Origin: Paratractidigestivibacter sp003150175
GTDB lineage: Bacteria > Actinomycetota > Coriobacteriia > Coriobacteriales > Atopobiaceae
DNA length: 49,274 nucleotides
Assembly: GCF_964283195.1 (NCBI RefSeq)
Contig: NZ_CAXYLH010000014.1
Direction: 5' to 3' (one strand)
In this document: positions 1 to 6,583 of the stretch, in pieces
How positions within the stretch are numbered: position 1 is the stretch's first letter
How the letters are laid out: the number at the start of each line of letters is the position of its first letter
Position numbers and translations under genes: made by a program
The notes under the pieces: model-generated
The model's database searches: none
The model's input: the letters and a program-made list of their open reading frames with translations, nothing else
Told to the model about the DNA's origin: nothing

Positions 1-324
1 AACCATGGTGCCGTCGGGATTCCTGTGCCTCAGGGTCTCGGCCGCGGTGGCGTAGTCGACCCGGAGGAGCGGCCTGTCGGACCTCCGTGTCTGCATCGTC
101 AGCTTCCTGTCGGGCAGCAGCCCGACGATGAGGGACGTGCCCCTGCGGTTCTCGATGACGTCCAGGAAGAACCTCAGCGACCTCTCGCGCTCCGCTATCA
201 GCTCTATTGACAGCTTCTTGCCGGGCGCCGGCCACCTGCGGTCGTAGACCCCGTCGCAGACGTCCTTCTGCATGGCGAGGTAGCTCCTCGCAGTTGAGTC
301 GAGGTCGTCCCATCCGACCGTCAT
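1..324 (-). CDS. hypothetical prophage protein, 3-prime end outside window
   Basis: 108 residues are visible without a stop, so the gene continues past the window edge. The ATG is supported by a GGAGG about 9 nt upstream on the minus strand. The product is soluble-looking and charged, with no membrane segment or signal peptide. I do not recognise a family. It follows the CI-like repressor in the same direction after only 47 bp, so the two are probably co-transcribed in the lysogen. Genes in this place often serve lysogeny or exclusion of other phages, but nothing in the residues shows that here. Confidence 0.6.
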   Translation of the reverse strand, partial: MTVGWDDLDSTARSYLAMQKDVCDGVYDRRWPAPGKKLSIELIAERERSLRFFLDVIENRRGTSLIVGLLPDRKLTMQTRRSDRPLLRVDYATAAETLRHRNPDGTMV

Positions 325-371
325 GGGCGCACCGCCTCCTTCGCTCCGTCGCGATATCCTCTCGCCCTCAC

Positions 372-737
372 CTACACCGCCTCCGAAACGCCACCACGTT
401 CGGCAGCACCTCCCGAGAGCAGCGCGGAGTCCCGCGCGAGGTTGAGGAGGGCGTCCTGGCGCTCGGGCGTGCAGGAGCGCCAGCAGCCGACCAGCTCCGC
501 CGCCCCGGGGTCTCCGGGTGGCGCAGGCCTGTCCTCGGGGTGGTCCAGGTACCAGCCGCAGATGTCGTTGGGGGAGCAGCCGAGGGCCACGGCGCAGTTC
601 CAGACCTGCTCGGCGTTGGGCGAGTTCTCGCCGCGTTCCCAGGCTCCGATAGCTCTTGCGCTCACTCCAATACGTTTAGCGAGCTCTTCTTGAGAAACAC
701 GAGATTCTTTTCTGATTTGCTTGAGTTGTAAGTTCAT
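372..737 (-). CDS. XRE-family HTH transcriptional regulator, CI-like prophage repressor
   Basis: 121 aa. Residues 1-60 form a Cro/C1-type helix-turn-helix (VSQEELAKRIGVSARAIGAWE) followed by a short C-terminal extension with no protease or dimerisation domain I can name. I chose the internal ATG starting MNLQLKQIRKES because a perfect AGGAGG sits 5-9 nt upstream; an upstream in-frame start has no such site. It is divergent from another HTH gene across a region with palindromic operators, the classic layout of a phage lysogeny switch. It shares the segment LGxxPNDxCGW with the facing HTH protein, so both may derive from one ancestor. The role as repressor is inferred from position. Confidence 0.82.
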   Translation of the reverse strand: MNLQLKQIRKESRVSQEELAKRIGVSARAIGAWERGENSPNAEQVWNCAVALGCSPNDICGWYLDHPEDRPAPPGDPGAAELVGCWRSCTPERQDALLNLARDSALLSGGAAERGGVSEAV

Positions 738-827
738 CGGTCCTCCTGTATTCGGCCAGATGTTGCCGAGAATTCTAGACCATTCCAAATGAATTAGATA
801 GATTCTTCCGTTTTTGCTATTGCAATT

Positions 828-843
828 CGGAAGAAGACTTCTA
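828..843. promoter_or_regulatory. candidate operator OR1, imperfect palindrome CGGAAG-N4-CTTCTA
   Basis: A 16-bp imperfect palindrome lies between the two divergent HTH genes. It has the same half-site and 4-nt spacer as the perfect palindrome at 861-876, start to start 33 bp (about three helical turns). A single CTTCCG half-site also occurs at 805-810. Likely bound by one or both HTH proteins. Confidence 0.55.
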
Positions 844-860
844 GACTTGACGTTGTCAAC

Positions 861-876
861 CGGAAGAGAACTTCCG
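861..876. promoter_or_regulatory. candidate operator OR2, perfect palindrome CGGAAG-AGAA-CTTCCG
   Basis: A palindrome with perfect 6-bp arms just upstream of the Cro-like gene. A TTGACG hexamer at 847-852 could be the -35 box of the rightward promoter, so a protein bound here would cover the promoter. Confidence 0.6.
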
Positions 877-896
877 AGAACGGAGGTGTTTAACCG

Positions 897-1115
897 ATGA
901 ACCAGTTTTCCAAAGACGCCTTCGCGGCGAACCTTCGCGCCGAGCGTGCCCGCCTCGACATCTCCCAGGAGGAGCTGGCCGAGCGCTCGGGCGTCTCCAC
1001 GGCGGCCGTCCTCTCATACGAGAACGGCGCCTACGTGCCCGGCGCGGACAAGGTCTGCGCCCTCGCGGAGGTGCTGGGCGTGACGCCCAACGACCTGTGC
1101 GGGTGGGCCCGATGA
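897..1115 (+). CDS. small XRE-family HTH protein, Cro-like
   Basis: 72 aa that consist almost only of a Cro/C1-type helix-turn-helix (ISQEELAERSGVSTAAVLSY). A GGAGG lies about 10 nt before the ATG. It is the first rightward gene after the operator region and is followed 22 nt later by the antirepressor gene, so both belong to the early transcript. The C-terminal LGVTPNDLCGW matches LGCSPNDICGW in the divergent repressor. Role as Cro is inferred from gene order. Confidence 0.8.
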   Translation: MNQFSKDAFAANLRAERARLDISQEELAERSGVSTAAVLSYENGAYVPGADKVCALAEVLGVTPNDLCGWAR

Positions 1116-1137
1116 ATCCAAATAGGAGGCGTTTCAG

Positions 1138-1896
1138 ATGAACGAGATTCAGACCTTCGATAGCCCCGAGTTCGGCACAATCCGTGCCGTGCGCGGCGAG
1201 GACGGCGAGCCGATGTTCGTGGCGAAGGACGTCTGCGCGGCGCTCGAGGTCAAGAACAGCCGCGATGCCCTTGCACGTCTCGACGATGACGAGAAGGGTG
1301 TCGTTTTAACCGACACCCCCGGCGGCGAGCAACAGATGCAGGCTGTGAACGAGGCTGGTCTTTACGTCCTCGTCCTCGGCTCCCGCAAGCCGGAGGCTCG
1401 CGCCTTCAAGCGCTGGGTCACCCACGAGGTGCTGCCCGCGCTTCGCCGCGACGGCGGCTACATGGTCGCGCGAGACGAGACGCCGGAGGAGACCATGGCC
1501 CGCGCCCTTCTGCTGGCCCAGGGCACCATGGAGCGCCAGAAGCGTCGCATCGCGGGGCTCGAGGCCGAGAACGAGGCCATGCGCCCCAAGGCGCTCTTCG
1601 CCGACGCCGTGGCCGCCTCGGACGGCACGTGCCTGGTCGGCGAGTTCGCCAAGATGCTGCGGCAGAACGGCGTGGAGGTCGGGCAGAACCGCCTCTTCGC
1701 GATGCTTCGCGAGGACGGATACCTGGGCAACGTCGGGCAGAACCGCAACGTGCCCACCCAGCGCGCGATGGACCTCGGGCTCTTCCGCATCAAGGAGACC
1801 GCCGTGACGCACTCAGACGGCCACGTGACCATCAACAGGACGCCTAAGGTCACGGGCAAGGGCCAGATCTACTTCGTTAAGCGCTACGGCGCTTAG
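1138..1896 (+). CDS. phage antirepressor, Bro-N and KilAC domains
   Basis: 252 aa. Residues 1 to about 105 match the Bro-N domain (FVAKDVCAALEVKNSRDAL; NEAGLYVLVLGSRKPEA; FKRWVTHEVLPALRRDG). A linker with a predicted coiled coil (LEAENEAMRPKALFADAV) leads to a C-terminal KilAC-type domain (VGEFAKMLRQNGVEVGQNRLF, MDLGLFRIKE). Proteins of this build act as phage antirepressors that bind or titrate the lysogenic repressor. An AGGAGG lies upstream of the ATG. Its place directly behind the Cro-like gene fits a role in the lysis/lysogeny decision. Confidence 0.9.
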   Translation: MNEIQTFDSPEFGTIRAVRGEDGEPMFVAKDVCAALEVKNSRDALARLDDDEKGVVLTDTPGGEQQMQAVNEAGLYVLVLGSRKPEARAFKRWVTHEVLPALRRDGGYMVARDETPEETMARALLLAQGTMERQKRRIAGLEAENEAMRPKALFADAVAASDGTCLVGEFAKMLRQNGVEVGQNRLFAMLREDGYLGNVGQNRNVPTQRAMDLGLFRIKETAVTHSDGHVTINRTPKVTGKGQIYFVKRYGA

Positions 1897-1915
1897 CACA
1901 ATCCTTAGCACAACC
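1892..1915. repeat. tandem 12-bp direct repeat overlapping the antirepressor stop codon
   Basis: Two units, CTTAGCACAATC and CTTAGCACAACC, lie head to tail; the first contains the TAG stop of the antirepressor. A short GC hairpin (CGGGGC-cgt-GCCCCG, 1933-1947) follows without a T tract. The function is unknown. Confidence 0.6.
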
Positions 1916-2075
1916 TATTCCAGCAAGCGACGCGGGGCCGTGCCCCGTGGCGGGGAGCCGTTGCGCGAATTGCACCACGTACCTTGACACCAGAATGGCG
2001 CGCCGCCCTCGCCGAAAAGGACGGGAAACAAACGCGGATGACGGGCGATGCGGCGACCGGGAAGGAGCCGCGCCC

Positions 2076-2183
2076 ATGAGCGACAGAGACAGAATCGAGT
2101 TCCATTTGTTCGCCATAGCGGTGCTGATAAACCTCGCCGTGGCGGTGTATTTCCTCGGGGAGATAGCCCGGGCGGTCGGTTAG
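2076..2183 (+). CDS. 35-aa single-pass membrane microprotein
   Basis: The ORF begins at an ATG preceded by GGGAAGGAG. The 35 residues have a charged N-terminus (MSDRDRIEF), one hydrophobic helix (LFAIAVLINLAVAVYFLGEI) and a short tail. It overlaps the end of the convergent gene by 4 nt. No family is recognised. A role in membrane-associated exclusion or signalling is possible but not shown. Confidence 0.5.
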   Translation: MSDRDRIEFHLFAIAVLINLAVAVYFLGEIARAVG

Positions 2184-2566
2184 CGCCAGATGACGTAAAG
2201 GATGAGGTTGATTACCGCGGCCACAGAGCCTGCGACCTCGAGAACGACGCGGACGCGCGCAAGCGCCCTCTCGCGGGTGCAGCGCCGAAGGTAGGAGGCT
2301 CCGTTTGCGGTGAGGGCGAACATGTCCCAGTACTTGAGCGCTTGCTCGACCCTCCGGCCTGCGACCTGCGAGAAAACCTTAATCTCTCGCTGGCTTCCCT
2401 CGTACTCGATGAGGCCGGCCTCTTTGAGCGCCTGGATGGCGCCAGAGTCGTCCCAGACGGCAGACTCTCCCAGCTCCTCGAACCTTTTCTTGAAATAGTC
2501 CGGCTCGCACGAGTGAGGGGCGATCTCGACGAGCAGCCGTTCCTGCTCGATAGGCAACAGTTCCAT
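2180..2566 (-). CDS. winged-helix-like protein with C-terminal membrane helix
   Basis: 128 aa. The start MELLPIEQERLL is chosen because GGAGAG lies just upstream. Residues 1-90 look like a winged helix (FKKRFEELGESAVWDDSGAI, LKEAGLIEYEGS), followed by a basic stretch and a hydrophobic helix near the end (VAGSVAAVINLILYVIW). It points against the flanking early genes and stands alone, which is usual for a morphon, an extra gene expressed in the lysogen. It may be a membrane-tethered DNA- or protein-binding factor; I cannot name a family. Confidence 0.65.
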   Translation of the reverse strand: MELLPIEQERLLVEIAPHSCEPDYFKKRFEELGESAVWDDSGAIQALKEAGLIEYEGSQREIKVFSQVAGRRVEQALKYWDMFALTANGASYLRRCTRERALARVRVVLEVAGSVAAVINLILYVIWR

Positions 2567-2907
2567 GACTCTCCAATTAATCCGGCAGCAATCCAAAATC
2601 ATAGGCCGCCGCACCGGCCGTCATCCACGTCTTTGGCCGAGAGCCTTCCCCGCGCGGCGCGGGTGTGCCCCAGGCGGCGAGAGCCGCCGAAGTTCCTTTC
2701 TCCTGAGCTCCTAGACGGGCATGCGACACCCCCCACGTTTCACACGGCACCACGGCACGGGACGAAACGGCAGCCGGCGGGGTCATACCCGCGGCCGTGC
2801 CCGCGCCGCTCGGGGAGGGTTCTCGGTTGGCAAGACAGTCGACAGTCAACAAAAAGCCCCTCGGTCCGGCAAGACAAGGAGGGGCTCGACCTAAGGAGGT
2901 CCAGATC
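2567..2907. other. gene-free divergent intergenic region of the early module
   Basis: No convincing gene here. It lies between the divergent winged-helix gene and the first gene of the replication operon, so promoters for both should be inside. I see a short hairpin GGCGGC-gaga-GCCGCC at 2673-2688, a tandem octamer CACGGCAC x2 at 2743-2758 and a terminator-like hairpin at 2851-2886. No good -35/-10 pair stands out. Confidence 0.5.
2851..2886 (-). terminator. rho-independent terminator acting on minus-strand transcripts
   Basis: AGCCCCTC (2855-2862) pairs with GAGGGGCT (2879-2886). Read on the minus strand the hairpin is followed by TTTTTG, the proper U tract; on the plus strand there is none. 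No minus-strand gene lies immediately to the right, so it may block antisense transcription into the divergent gene. Confidence 0.65.
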
Positions 2908-3051
2908 ATGGTACCAGACGAGCTTTCTTTGAGCCCAGGCCAGATAGACGCGCTGTTCCGCGTCTCGCTCGCGGCCCTCGCGCTCTTCGCGGCCTGGGGA
3001 TTCGTTTACCTGCACAGGCTGGAGAGGTGGGCGATTGACCATGAGGAGTAA
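2908..3051 (+). CDS. 47-aa single-pass membrane microprotein
   Basis: The ATG is preceded by a strong AAGGAGGT. The 47 residues have one hydrophobic segment (VSLAALALFAAWGFVYLH) and an acidic end. It is the first gene of the rightward early operon and overlaps the next gene. Family unknown. Confidence 0.6.
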   Translation: MVPDELSLSPGQIDALFRVSLAALALFAAWGFVYLHRLERWAIDHEE

Positions 3052-3283
3052 GGGCTGCGAGCTCCCGGCGAGGGGCTGGATGTCTCTCTCCGCCGCGGCC
3101 GACTACGTGGGGCTGAACAAGAACGTCCTGCGCCGCGCCATCAACGCCGGTGAGCTGGTCGCGTACCAGAAGCCCGCGACCTACAGCGAGAGCAAGCGCA
3201 CCTACGTGCTCGTCTCGCCGGACGACGTCGACGCCTGGGTGCGTTCCCTGCCGCTGGCCTCCTACGGGCCGATGGTGGACTAG
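3041..3283 (+). CDS. excisionase-like helix-turn-helix DNA-binding protein
   Basis: 80 aa. The segment MSLSAAADYVGLNKNVLRRA with ELVAYQKPA and a final DDVDAW is typical of MerR/excisionase-type winged HTH proteins that bind DNA as short adaptors. The start is ATG, overlapping the previous gene; a TTG 6 nt upstream is closer to the GGAGAGG and could also be used. In this prophage it could be the recombination directionality factor, though the integrase is 5 kb away; a replication or regulatory role is equally possible. Confidence 0.7.
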   Translation: MRSKGCELPARGWMSLSAAADYVGLNKNVLRRAINAGELVAYQKPATYSESKRTYVLVSPDDVDAWVRSLPLASYGPMVD

Positions 3284-3619
3284 GTGAGCGGCGAGGGGGC
3301 GGCCCGCGAGCGGCCGCGCGGCGTGATGACGCTCGACGAGCTCCGGGCCTACGCGGAGGAGACGGGCGACCCGCTGGCGCACCGGCCGGCGCCGGGCGTC
3401 CGCTACACCTACGTGCTCGACCAGGGCGAAGGCGCGGAGAGCCCCAAGGACGGGCACCGATACGTCCCGCCGCGCTCCATCGTGGTCGAGGGCGAGAAGG
3501 GAAGGGTCGAGGACGCCGCCCGGGGCGTCGCCTGGATGCTCAGGCGGCTCGGGTGGACCTCGCGGATGATCGTGGAGGGCTGCGTCCTCAGGGACGCGCC
3601 CTCGAGGAAAGGGGATTGA
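3284..3619 (+). CDS. hypothetical early phage protein
   Basis: 111 aa starting with GTG directly after the stop of the HTH gene, so translation is probably coupled. An alternative is the internal ATG at MTLDELRAY. Soluble, charged, no motif that I recognise. Located immediately before SSB, so a role in replication or recombination is a reasonable but untested guess. Confidence 0.65.
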   Translation: MSGEGAARERPRGVMTLDELRAYAEETGDPLAHRPAPGVRYTYVLDQGEGAESPKDGHRYVPPRSIVVEGEKGRVEDAARGVAWMLRRLGWTSRMIVEGCVLRDAPSRKGD

Positions 3620-3620
3620 C

Positions 3621-4070
3621 ATGGGTTTCGGAATCAACCGCGTCGTCGTGAGCGGTCGTCTCTGCAAGGACCCGGAGCTGAGGGCGACCCGCTCCGGCCT
3701 GGACGTGATGACCGTGCGCCTGGCAACCGAGGACAGGAAGAAGGGCGCCGACGGCGCGTGGGTGGACGACACCAGCTACCTCAACGTGGTCTCGTTCGGC
3801 GGGGTGGCCGCGGCCGCGGCGCAGCAGCTCTCGAAGGGCTCGCGCGTGGTCTTCGGCGGCAAGGTCAGGCAGCGTTCCTGGGAGGACGAGGCGGGGACCC
3901 GGCACTACCGCGTCGAGATCGTCGCGGACGACATCGTCGTGTGCGGGGAACGGGCGACGGCTACGGCGGCGCCGGCGCAGCCCTCCCGGCCGCCCGTGGC
4001 CGCGGCGCCGGTGGCGGTGGCACCGCCCGTCGCGCCGGCGGACGTCTACGACGAGGACATCCCGTTTTGA
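3621..4070 (+). CDS. ssb: single-stranded DNA-binding protein
   Basis: 149 aa. Residues 1 to about 105 are the OB fold (NRVVVSGRLCKDPELRATRS, VRLATEDR, YLNVVSFGGVA, GSRVVFGGKVRQRSW). A Pro/Ala-rich linker follows and the protein ends in the acidic tip YDEDIPF, the conserved tail that recruits replication and repair partners. It coats single-stranded DNA during phage replication. It is in an operon with small early genes and the DUF4373 replication protein. Confidence 0.95.
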   Translation: MGFGINRVVVSGRLCKDPELRATRSGLDVMTVRLATEDRKKGADGAWVDDTSYLNVVSFGGVAAAAAQQLSKGSRVVFGGKVRQRSWEDEAGTRHYRVEIVADDIVVCGERATATAAPAQPSRPPVAAAPVAVAPPVAPADVYDEDIPF

Positions 4071-4228
4071 CGCCGCCGGCCAAGCCGCCGCTGAAGCCCT
4101 GCGACTGCAGCAAGTGCCGCCACTGCTGGGCCGCGGCGATGGTGTGCACGAGGCGGCTCATATCGAGGGCCCCGGGCGAGAAGCGGTCCGGGTGCCTGTA
4201 CTACGAGGAGCGCGAGGGGAGGGGCTAG
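4067..4228 (+). CDS. Cys-rich zinc-binding-like small protein
   Basis: 53 aa with a TTG start overlapping the stop codon of ssb (TTGA). It carries CDCSKCRHCW and two more cysteines, a likely zinc-binding cluster, then CLYYEEREGRG. The overlap suggests translational coupling to ssb. The same general pattern, small Cys-cluster proteins, returns several times further down this operon. No named family. Confidence 0.55.
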   Translation: MTPPAKPPLKPCDCSKCRHCWAAAMVCTRRLISRAPGEKRSGCLYYEEREGRG

Positions 4229-4231
4229 GAC

Positions 4232-4612
4232 ATGGCAAGGCGCGGCATCTGGTGGTGGAAGGCCGAGATCGGAACGCTCCACGACCAGAAGATGGAGGAC
4301 CTCGTGGACGAGCTCGGCGCCGCCGGCGTCGGCGTGTGGTTCAGCGCGATGTGCCAGCTGCACAGCGCCATCAACGACGGCAAGCCCTTCCTCAGGCGGG
4401 AGCACCTCGTCAGGCGCGTGGCGTGCGACCTGGACATGCGCCGCGAGGACGCCGAGGCCGCGCTCTGCCGCATGGCCGAGATCGGCCTCCTCGACGAGGG
4501 CATGTGGTCGGAGGGCAAGGCCGTCAACGAGCGCGTCGCCCGCCGCTACGAGGAGTATCAGGCCAAGGTCGGCATTGCCGAGAAGGCGAGGGCGGCGAGG
4601 TCAGAAGGGTAA
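4232..4612 (+). CDS. phage replication protein, DUF4373 (Lin1244/Lin1753-like) N-terminal domain
   Basis: 126 aa. The opening RRGIWWWKAEIGTLHDQKM and the following wHTH-like pattern (LGAAGVGVWFSAMCQLHSAI, RVACDLDMRREDAEAALCRM) are typical of the DUF4373 domain found at the N-terminus of phage replication initiators or DnaD-like helicase loaders. Family members are usually longer, with a C-terminal part; here the protein stops after the domain. Downstream lie iteron-like repeats that could be its target. Initiator role is inferred. Confidence 0.75.
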   Translation: MARRGIWWWKAEIGTLHDQKMEDLVDELGAAGVGVWFSAMCQLHSAINDGKPFLRREHLVRRVACDLDMRREDAEAALCRMAEIGLLDEGMWSEGKAVNERVARRYEEYQAKVGIAEKARAARSEG

Positions 4613-4632
4613 ACGCGCAGGTCGTTCTATCG

Positions 4633-4654
4633 ATAGGCCTAACCATAAGCCTAT
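4633..4654. repeat. short inverted repeat in the candidate replication origin
   Basis: ATAGGC (4633-4638) and GCCTAT (4649-4654) form a small hairpin in an AT-richer gap after the replication gene. Confidence 0.4.
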
Positions 4655-4675
4655 GGCGCGAACTTTTATAAGCGG

Positions 4676-4696
4676 TAGAGGTTAGAGGTTAGAGAT
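4676..4696. repeat. tandem heptamer repeats TAGAGGT
   Basis: Two exact TAGAGGT units and one TAGAGAT lie head to tail, followed by AGATAAG. They lie in the AT-richer non-coding gap between the DUF4373 gene and the next gene, together with the 11-mers at 4740-4772. Candidate part of a replication origin. Confidence 0.55.
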
Positions 4697-4739
4697 AGAT
4701 AAGAACACTCTCCCTTACTTGTGAGTAGGGGAACCCGAC

Positions 4740-4772
4740 TTTTCAACAAGTTTTCGACAAGCTTTCAACATT
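4740..4772. repeat. three 11-bp iteron-like repeats, candidate phage origin
   Basis: TTTTCAACAAG, TTTTCGACAAG and CTTTCAACATT are three contiguous 11-bp units, one helical turn each. Repeats of this kind next to a replication gene are typical initiator-binding iterons. They end just before the GGAGGAG of the next gene, so they could instead be an operator or leader element. Confidence 0.5.
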
Positions 4773-4781
4773 GGAGGAGAA

Positions 4782-4994
4782 ATGAGCGATTCGACCGGAA
4801 TCCAGAGGCTGCGCAACGCCATCGAGGTCCAGGGCCGCGGCGGGGCGGAGAACCTCGTGCTCGACATGTCGGCGGCCGAGGAGATCTGCCGCGAGTGCGA
4901 GGACGAGCTCGAGGCGCTGGGCGAGGACCTCGACGGGCTCTACACCGCCGTCACCGGCGCGACGATGATCCTGCGCGCCGGGCTCGGGGAGTAG
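4782..4994 (+). CDS. hypothetical early phage protein, RLRxAIExQ/ECEDEL family
   Basis: 70 aa with GGAGGAG before the ATG. The pattern TGIQRLRNAIEVQ and AEEICRECEDELEAL recurs in the N-terminal part of the protein two genes downstream (TGVARLRQAIENQ, ATAICDECEDELARL). The two are therefore paralogous modules, one stand-alone and one with a C-terminal extension. All-helical and acidic; function unknown. Confidence 0.65.
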   Translation: MSDSTGIQRLRNAIEVQGRGGAENLVLDMSAAEEICRECEDELEALGEDLDGLYTAVTGATMILRAGLGE

Positions 4995-5025
4995 CGCGTC
5001 AGGCGGCGTCTGAGGGGAGACCGCG

Positions 5026-5493
5026 ATGAGGATAAGTCAGGACAAGCTGCCGCCGGCCATCGACCTGGGCCGGGCGGTGCCGGACGGCGGGATCTGCAAG
5101 CCGAGGGCAAAGGGCGAGCTGCGCGTGCCGCCCGACAAGGTGAGGCGAGAGGTCGTGGCGGCGCTGCAGGCCTGCTCCTCGCCGGGAGGCAAGGGCCGCG
5201 AGACGCCATTCGCGCAGGTCGTGACCGCGCTCGGGCCGTGGTGGAGCAGGAACCAGGACTCCACGCTGCCGGAGGTGCTCGCCGACCTCGTGGCGCCGCG
5301 GGGCAAGGGCGCGCTGGCCGCCGAGGTCGCCGACAAGGTCGGCAGGCTCACGCGGGAGCGAGACGAGGCGGTGGCCGAGGCGGCGACGCTCCGCGAGCGG
5401 GCTGCGCGCGCCGAGGCCGAGGCAGACAGGATGCGCAGGAAGCTTGAGAAGGTCGAGCACCTGCTCGGAGACGACGAGGAAAGGGGCCGGTGA
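5026..5493 (+). CDS. hypothetical early phage protein with C-terminal coiled coil
   Basis: 155 aa. The first 90 residues are globular and unrecognised. Residues about 100-150 form a long heptad-rich coiled coil (ERDEAVAEAATLRERAARAE). The stop codon overlaps the ATG of the next gene by one base, which suggests coupled translation. It sits between the two paralogous ECEDEL proteins and may be their partner; this is inference from gene order only. Confidence 0.65.
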   Translation: MRISQDKLPPAIDLGRAVPDGGICKPRAKGELRVPPDKVRREVVAALQACSSPGGKGRETPFAQVVTALGPWWSRNQDSTLPEVLADLVAPRGKGALAAEVADKVGRLTRERDEAVAEAATLRERAARAEAEADRMRRKLEKVEHLLGDDEERGR

Positions 5494-5993
5494 TGGCCGA
5501 CAAGACAGGGGTGGCCAGGCTGCGCCAGGCGATTGAGAACCAGTGGGACGCGGGTGAGGCGTGTTTCACGCTGCCGATAGGGGAGGCGACCGCCATTTGC
5601 GACGAGTGCGAGGACGAGCTCGCGCGACTGTCGTGGGCCAGGGGCGTGCCCGTTCCCAGGGACGCCGACGGAGCTGTGGTCCCGCTCGCCGCGGAAGAGC
5701 TGTACACGAACAAGGGCGAGAAGGTCCTTGTGGATAGCATCTGCTTCAACGGATTCTTTTGGTACGTCAAGGACTTGAGAAGAGAGCCGTGCCGCCTCGA
5801 CAGGCTCCACCGCGGCGAGCGGGACAGCTGGGAGAAGCTGGAGGAGGACGCGAAGCTTGCGCCGCGCGCCTACCTGGATAAGCGCGGTATGAACCCAGAG
5901 AAAACCGAGCGCGTCGCGTCCATGATGGCCGACCTCGTGAGCCGCGCCAAGGCCCTCGTGGAGCGCGACGCGAAGGGGGCCGACTGTGATTAG
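5493..5993 (+). CDS. hypothetical early phage protein, ECEDEL module with C-terminal extension
   Basis: 166 aa. Residues 1-45 repeat the module of the 70-aa protein two genes upstream. The rest is new: a region with ELYTNKGEKVLVDSICFNGF and PCRLDRLHRGERDSWEKLEE, ending in a basic helical part. No family recognised. It overlaps genes on both sides, so this is one coupled translational unit. Confidence 0.65.
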   Translation: MADKTGVARLRQAIENQWDAGEACFTLPIGEATAICDECEDELARLSWARGVPVPRDADGAVVPLAAEELYTNKGEKVLVDSICFNGFFWYVKDLRREPCRLDRLHRGERDSWEKLEEDAKLAPRAYLDKRGMNPEKTERVASMMADLVSRAKALVERDAKGADCD

Positions 5994-6306
5994 CGACAAG
6001 GAGCGCCGCGCTGTGGCTGCGCTGATGCGCGAGTTTATGCGCGACGACCCGCACGGGTGGCTCGACGTCATGGTCTCGAGCGCAGTGGCCGGCGTGCTGG
6101 GGAATGGCGTGAAAATCGGCGAGACCGTCGCCGACCTCATAGACCGTCCGACGTGCGAGTACGTGCCAATCGGCAACAGGAGATTCGGTTGCTCATGGTG
6201 CGGGCACGTCGTCAGGCTTGACTACGACGAGCTGATAGCGGACGAAATTCACCTGCCGTTCAACTACTGCCTCAACTGCGGCGCGGAGGTGGTAAACGAT
6301 GCCTAA
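5986..6306 (+). CDS. zinc-ribbon-like early phage protein
   Basis: 106 aa, GTG start overlapping the previous gene by 8 nt. Two Cys pairs, CSWCGHVVRL and YCLNCGAEVVNDA, make a likely zinc ribbon in the C-terminal half. The N-terminal half is helical. The ending NCGAEVVNDA closely resembles the ends of the next protein (WCGTEVPNDAV) and of the 80-aa protein at 7.4 kb (ECGAELIDDA), so these ribbons are related. Function unknown. Confidence 0.65.
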   Translation: MISDKERRAVAALMREFMRDDPHGWLDVMVSSAVAGVLGNGVKIGETVADLIDRPTCEYVPIGNRRFGCSWCGHVVRLDYDELIADEIHLPFNYCLNCGAEVVNDA

Positions 6307-6583
6307 GATGACGAAGTTTGCGAGGGCTGTTGACTGCCCGACGTGCGGGGCGACCCCGTCTCACCAGAAGTGGAAGCCGCGCAAGATGGTCGACCTTGAC
6401 GATTACACGCCCATAAGCGACTGCAACCCCGTCGATGCCGTCCATTGCCGCAAGTGCGACCTCGTGTTCCGTGTGTCGCACTTCGAACACGACGACACCT
6501 ACATCACGGATTGGGACGAGATCGAGACGATTCCGCGCTACTGCCCGTGGTGCGGGACGGAGGTGCCCAACGATGCCGTATGA
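6299..6583 (+). CDS. zinc-ribbon-like early phage protein
   Basis: 94 aa, overlapping both neighbours. It has three Cys pairs, CPTCGATPS, CRKCDLVFR and YCPWCGTEVPND, consistent with zinc-binding ribbons. Related by its ending to the upstream and downstream ribbon proteins. Such small ribbons in phage early operons may bind nucleic acid or host proteins; no function is shown. Confidence 0.65.
   Translation: MPKMTKFARAVDCPTCGATPSHQKWKPRKMVDLDDYTPISDCNPVDAVHCRKCDLVFRVSHFEHDDTYITDWDEIETIPRYCPWCGTEVPNDAV

Noticed and set aside
2048..2932. 294-codon plus-strand frame across the winged-helix gene and intergenic region
   Set aside because: Antisense to a gene with clear SD and wHTH/TM pattern; the frame itself is Arg/Pro-rich without motifs.
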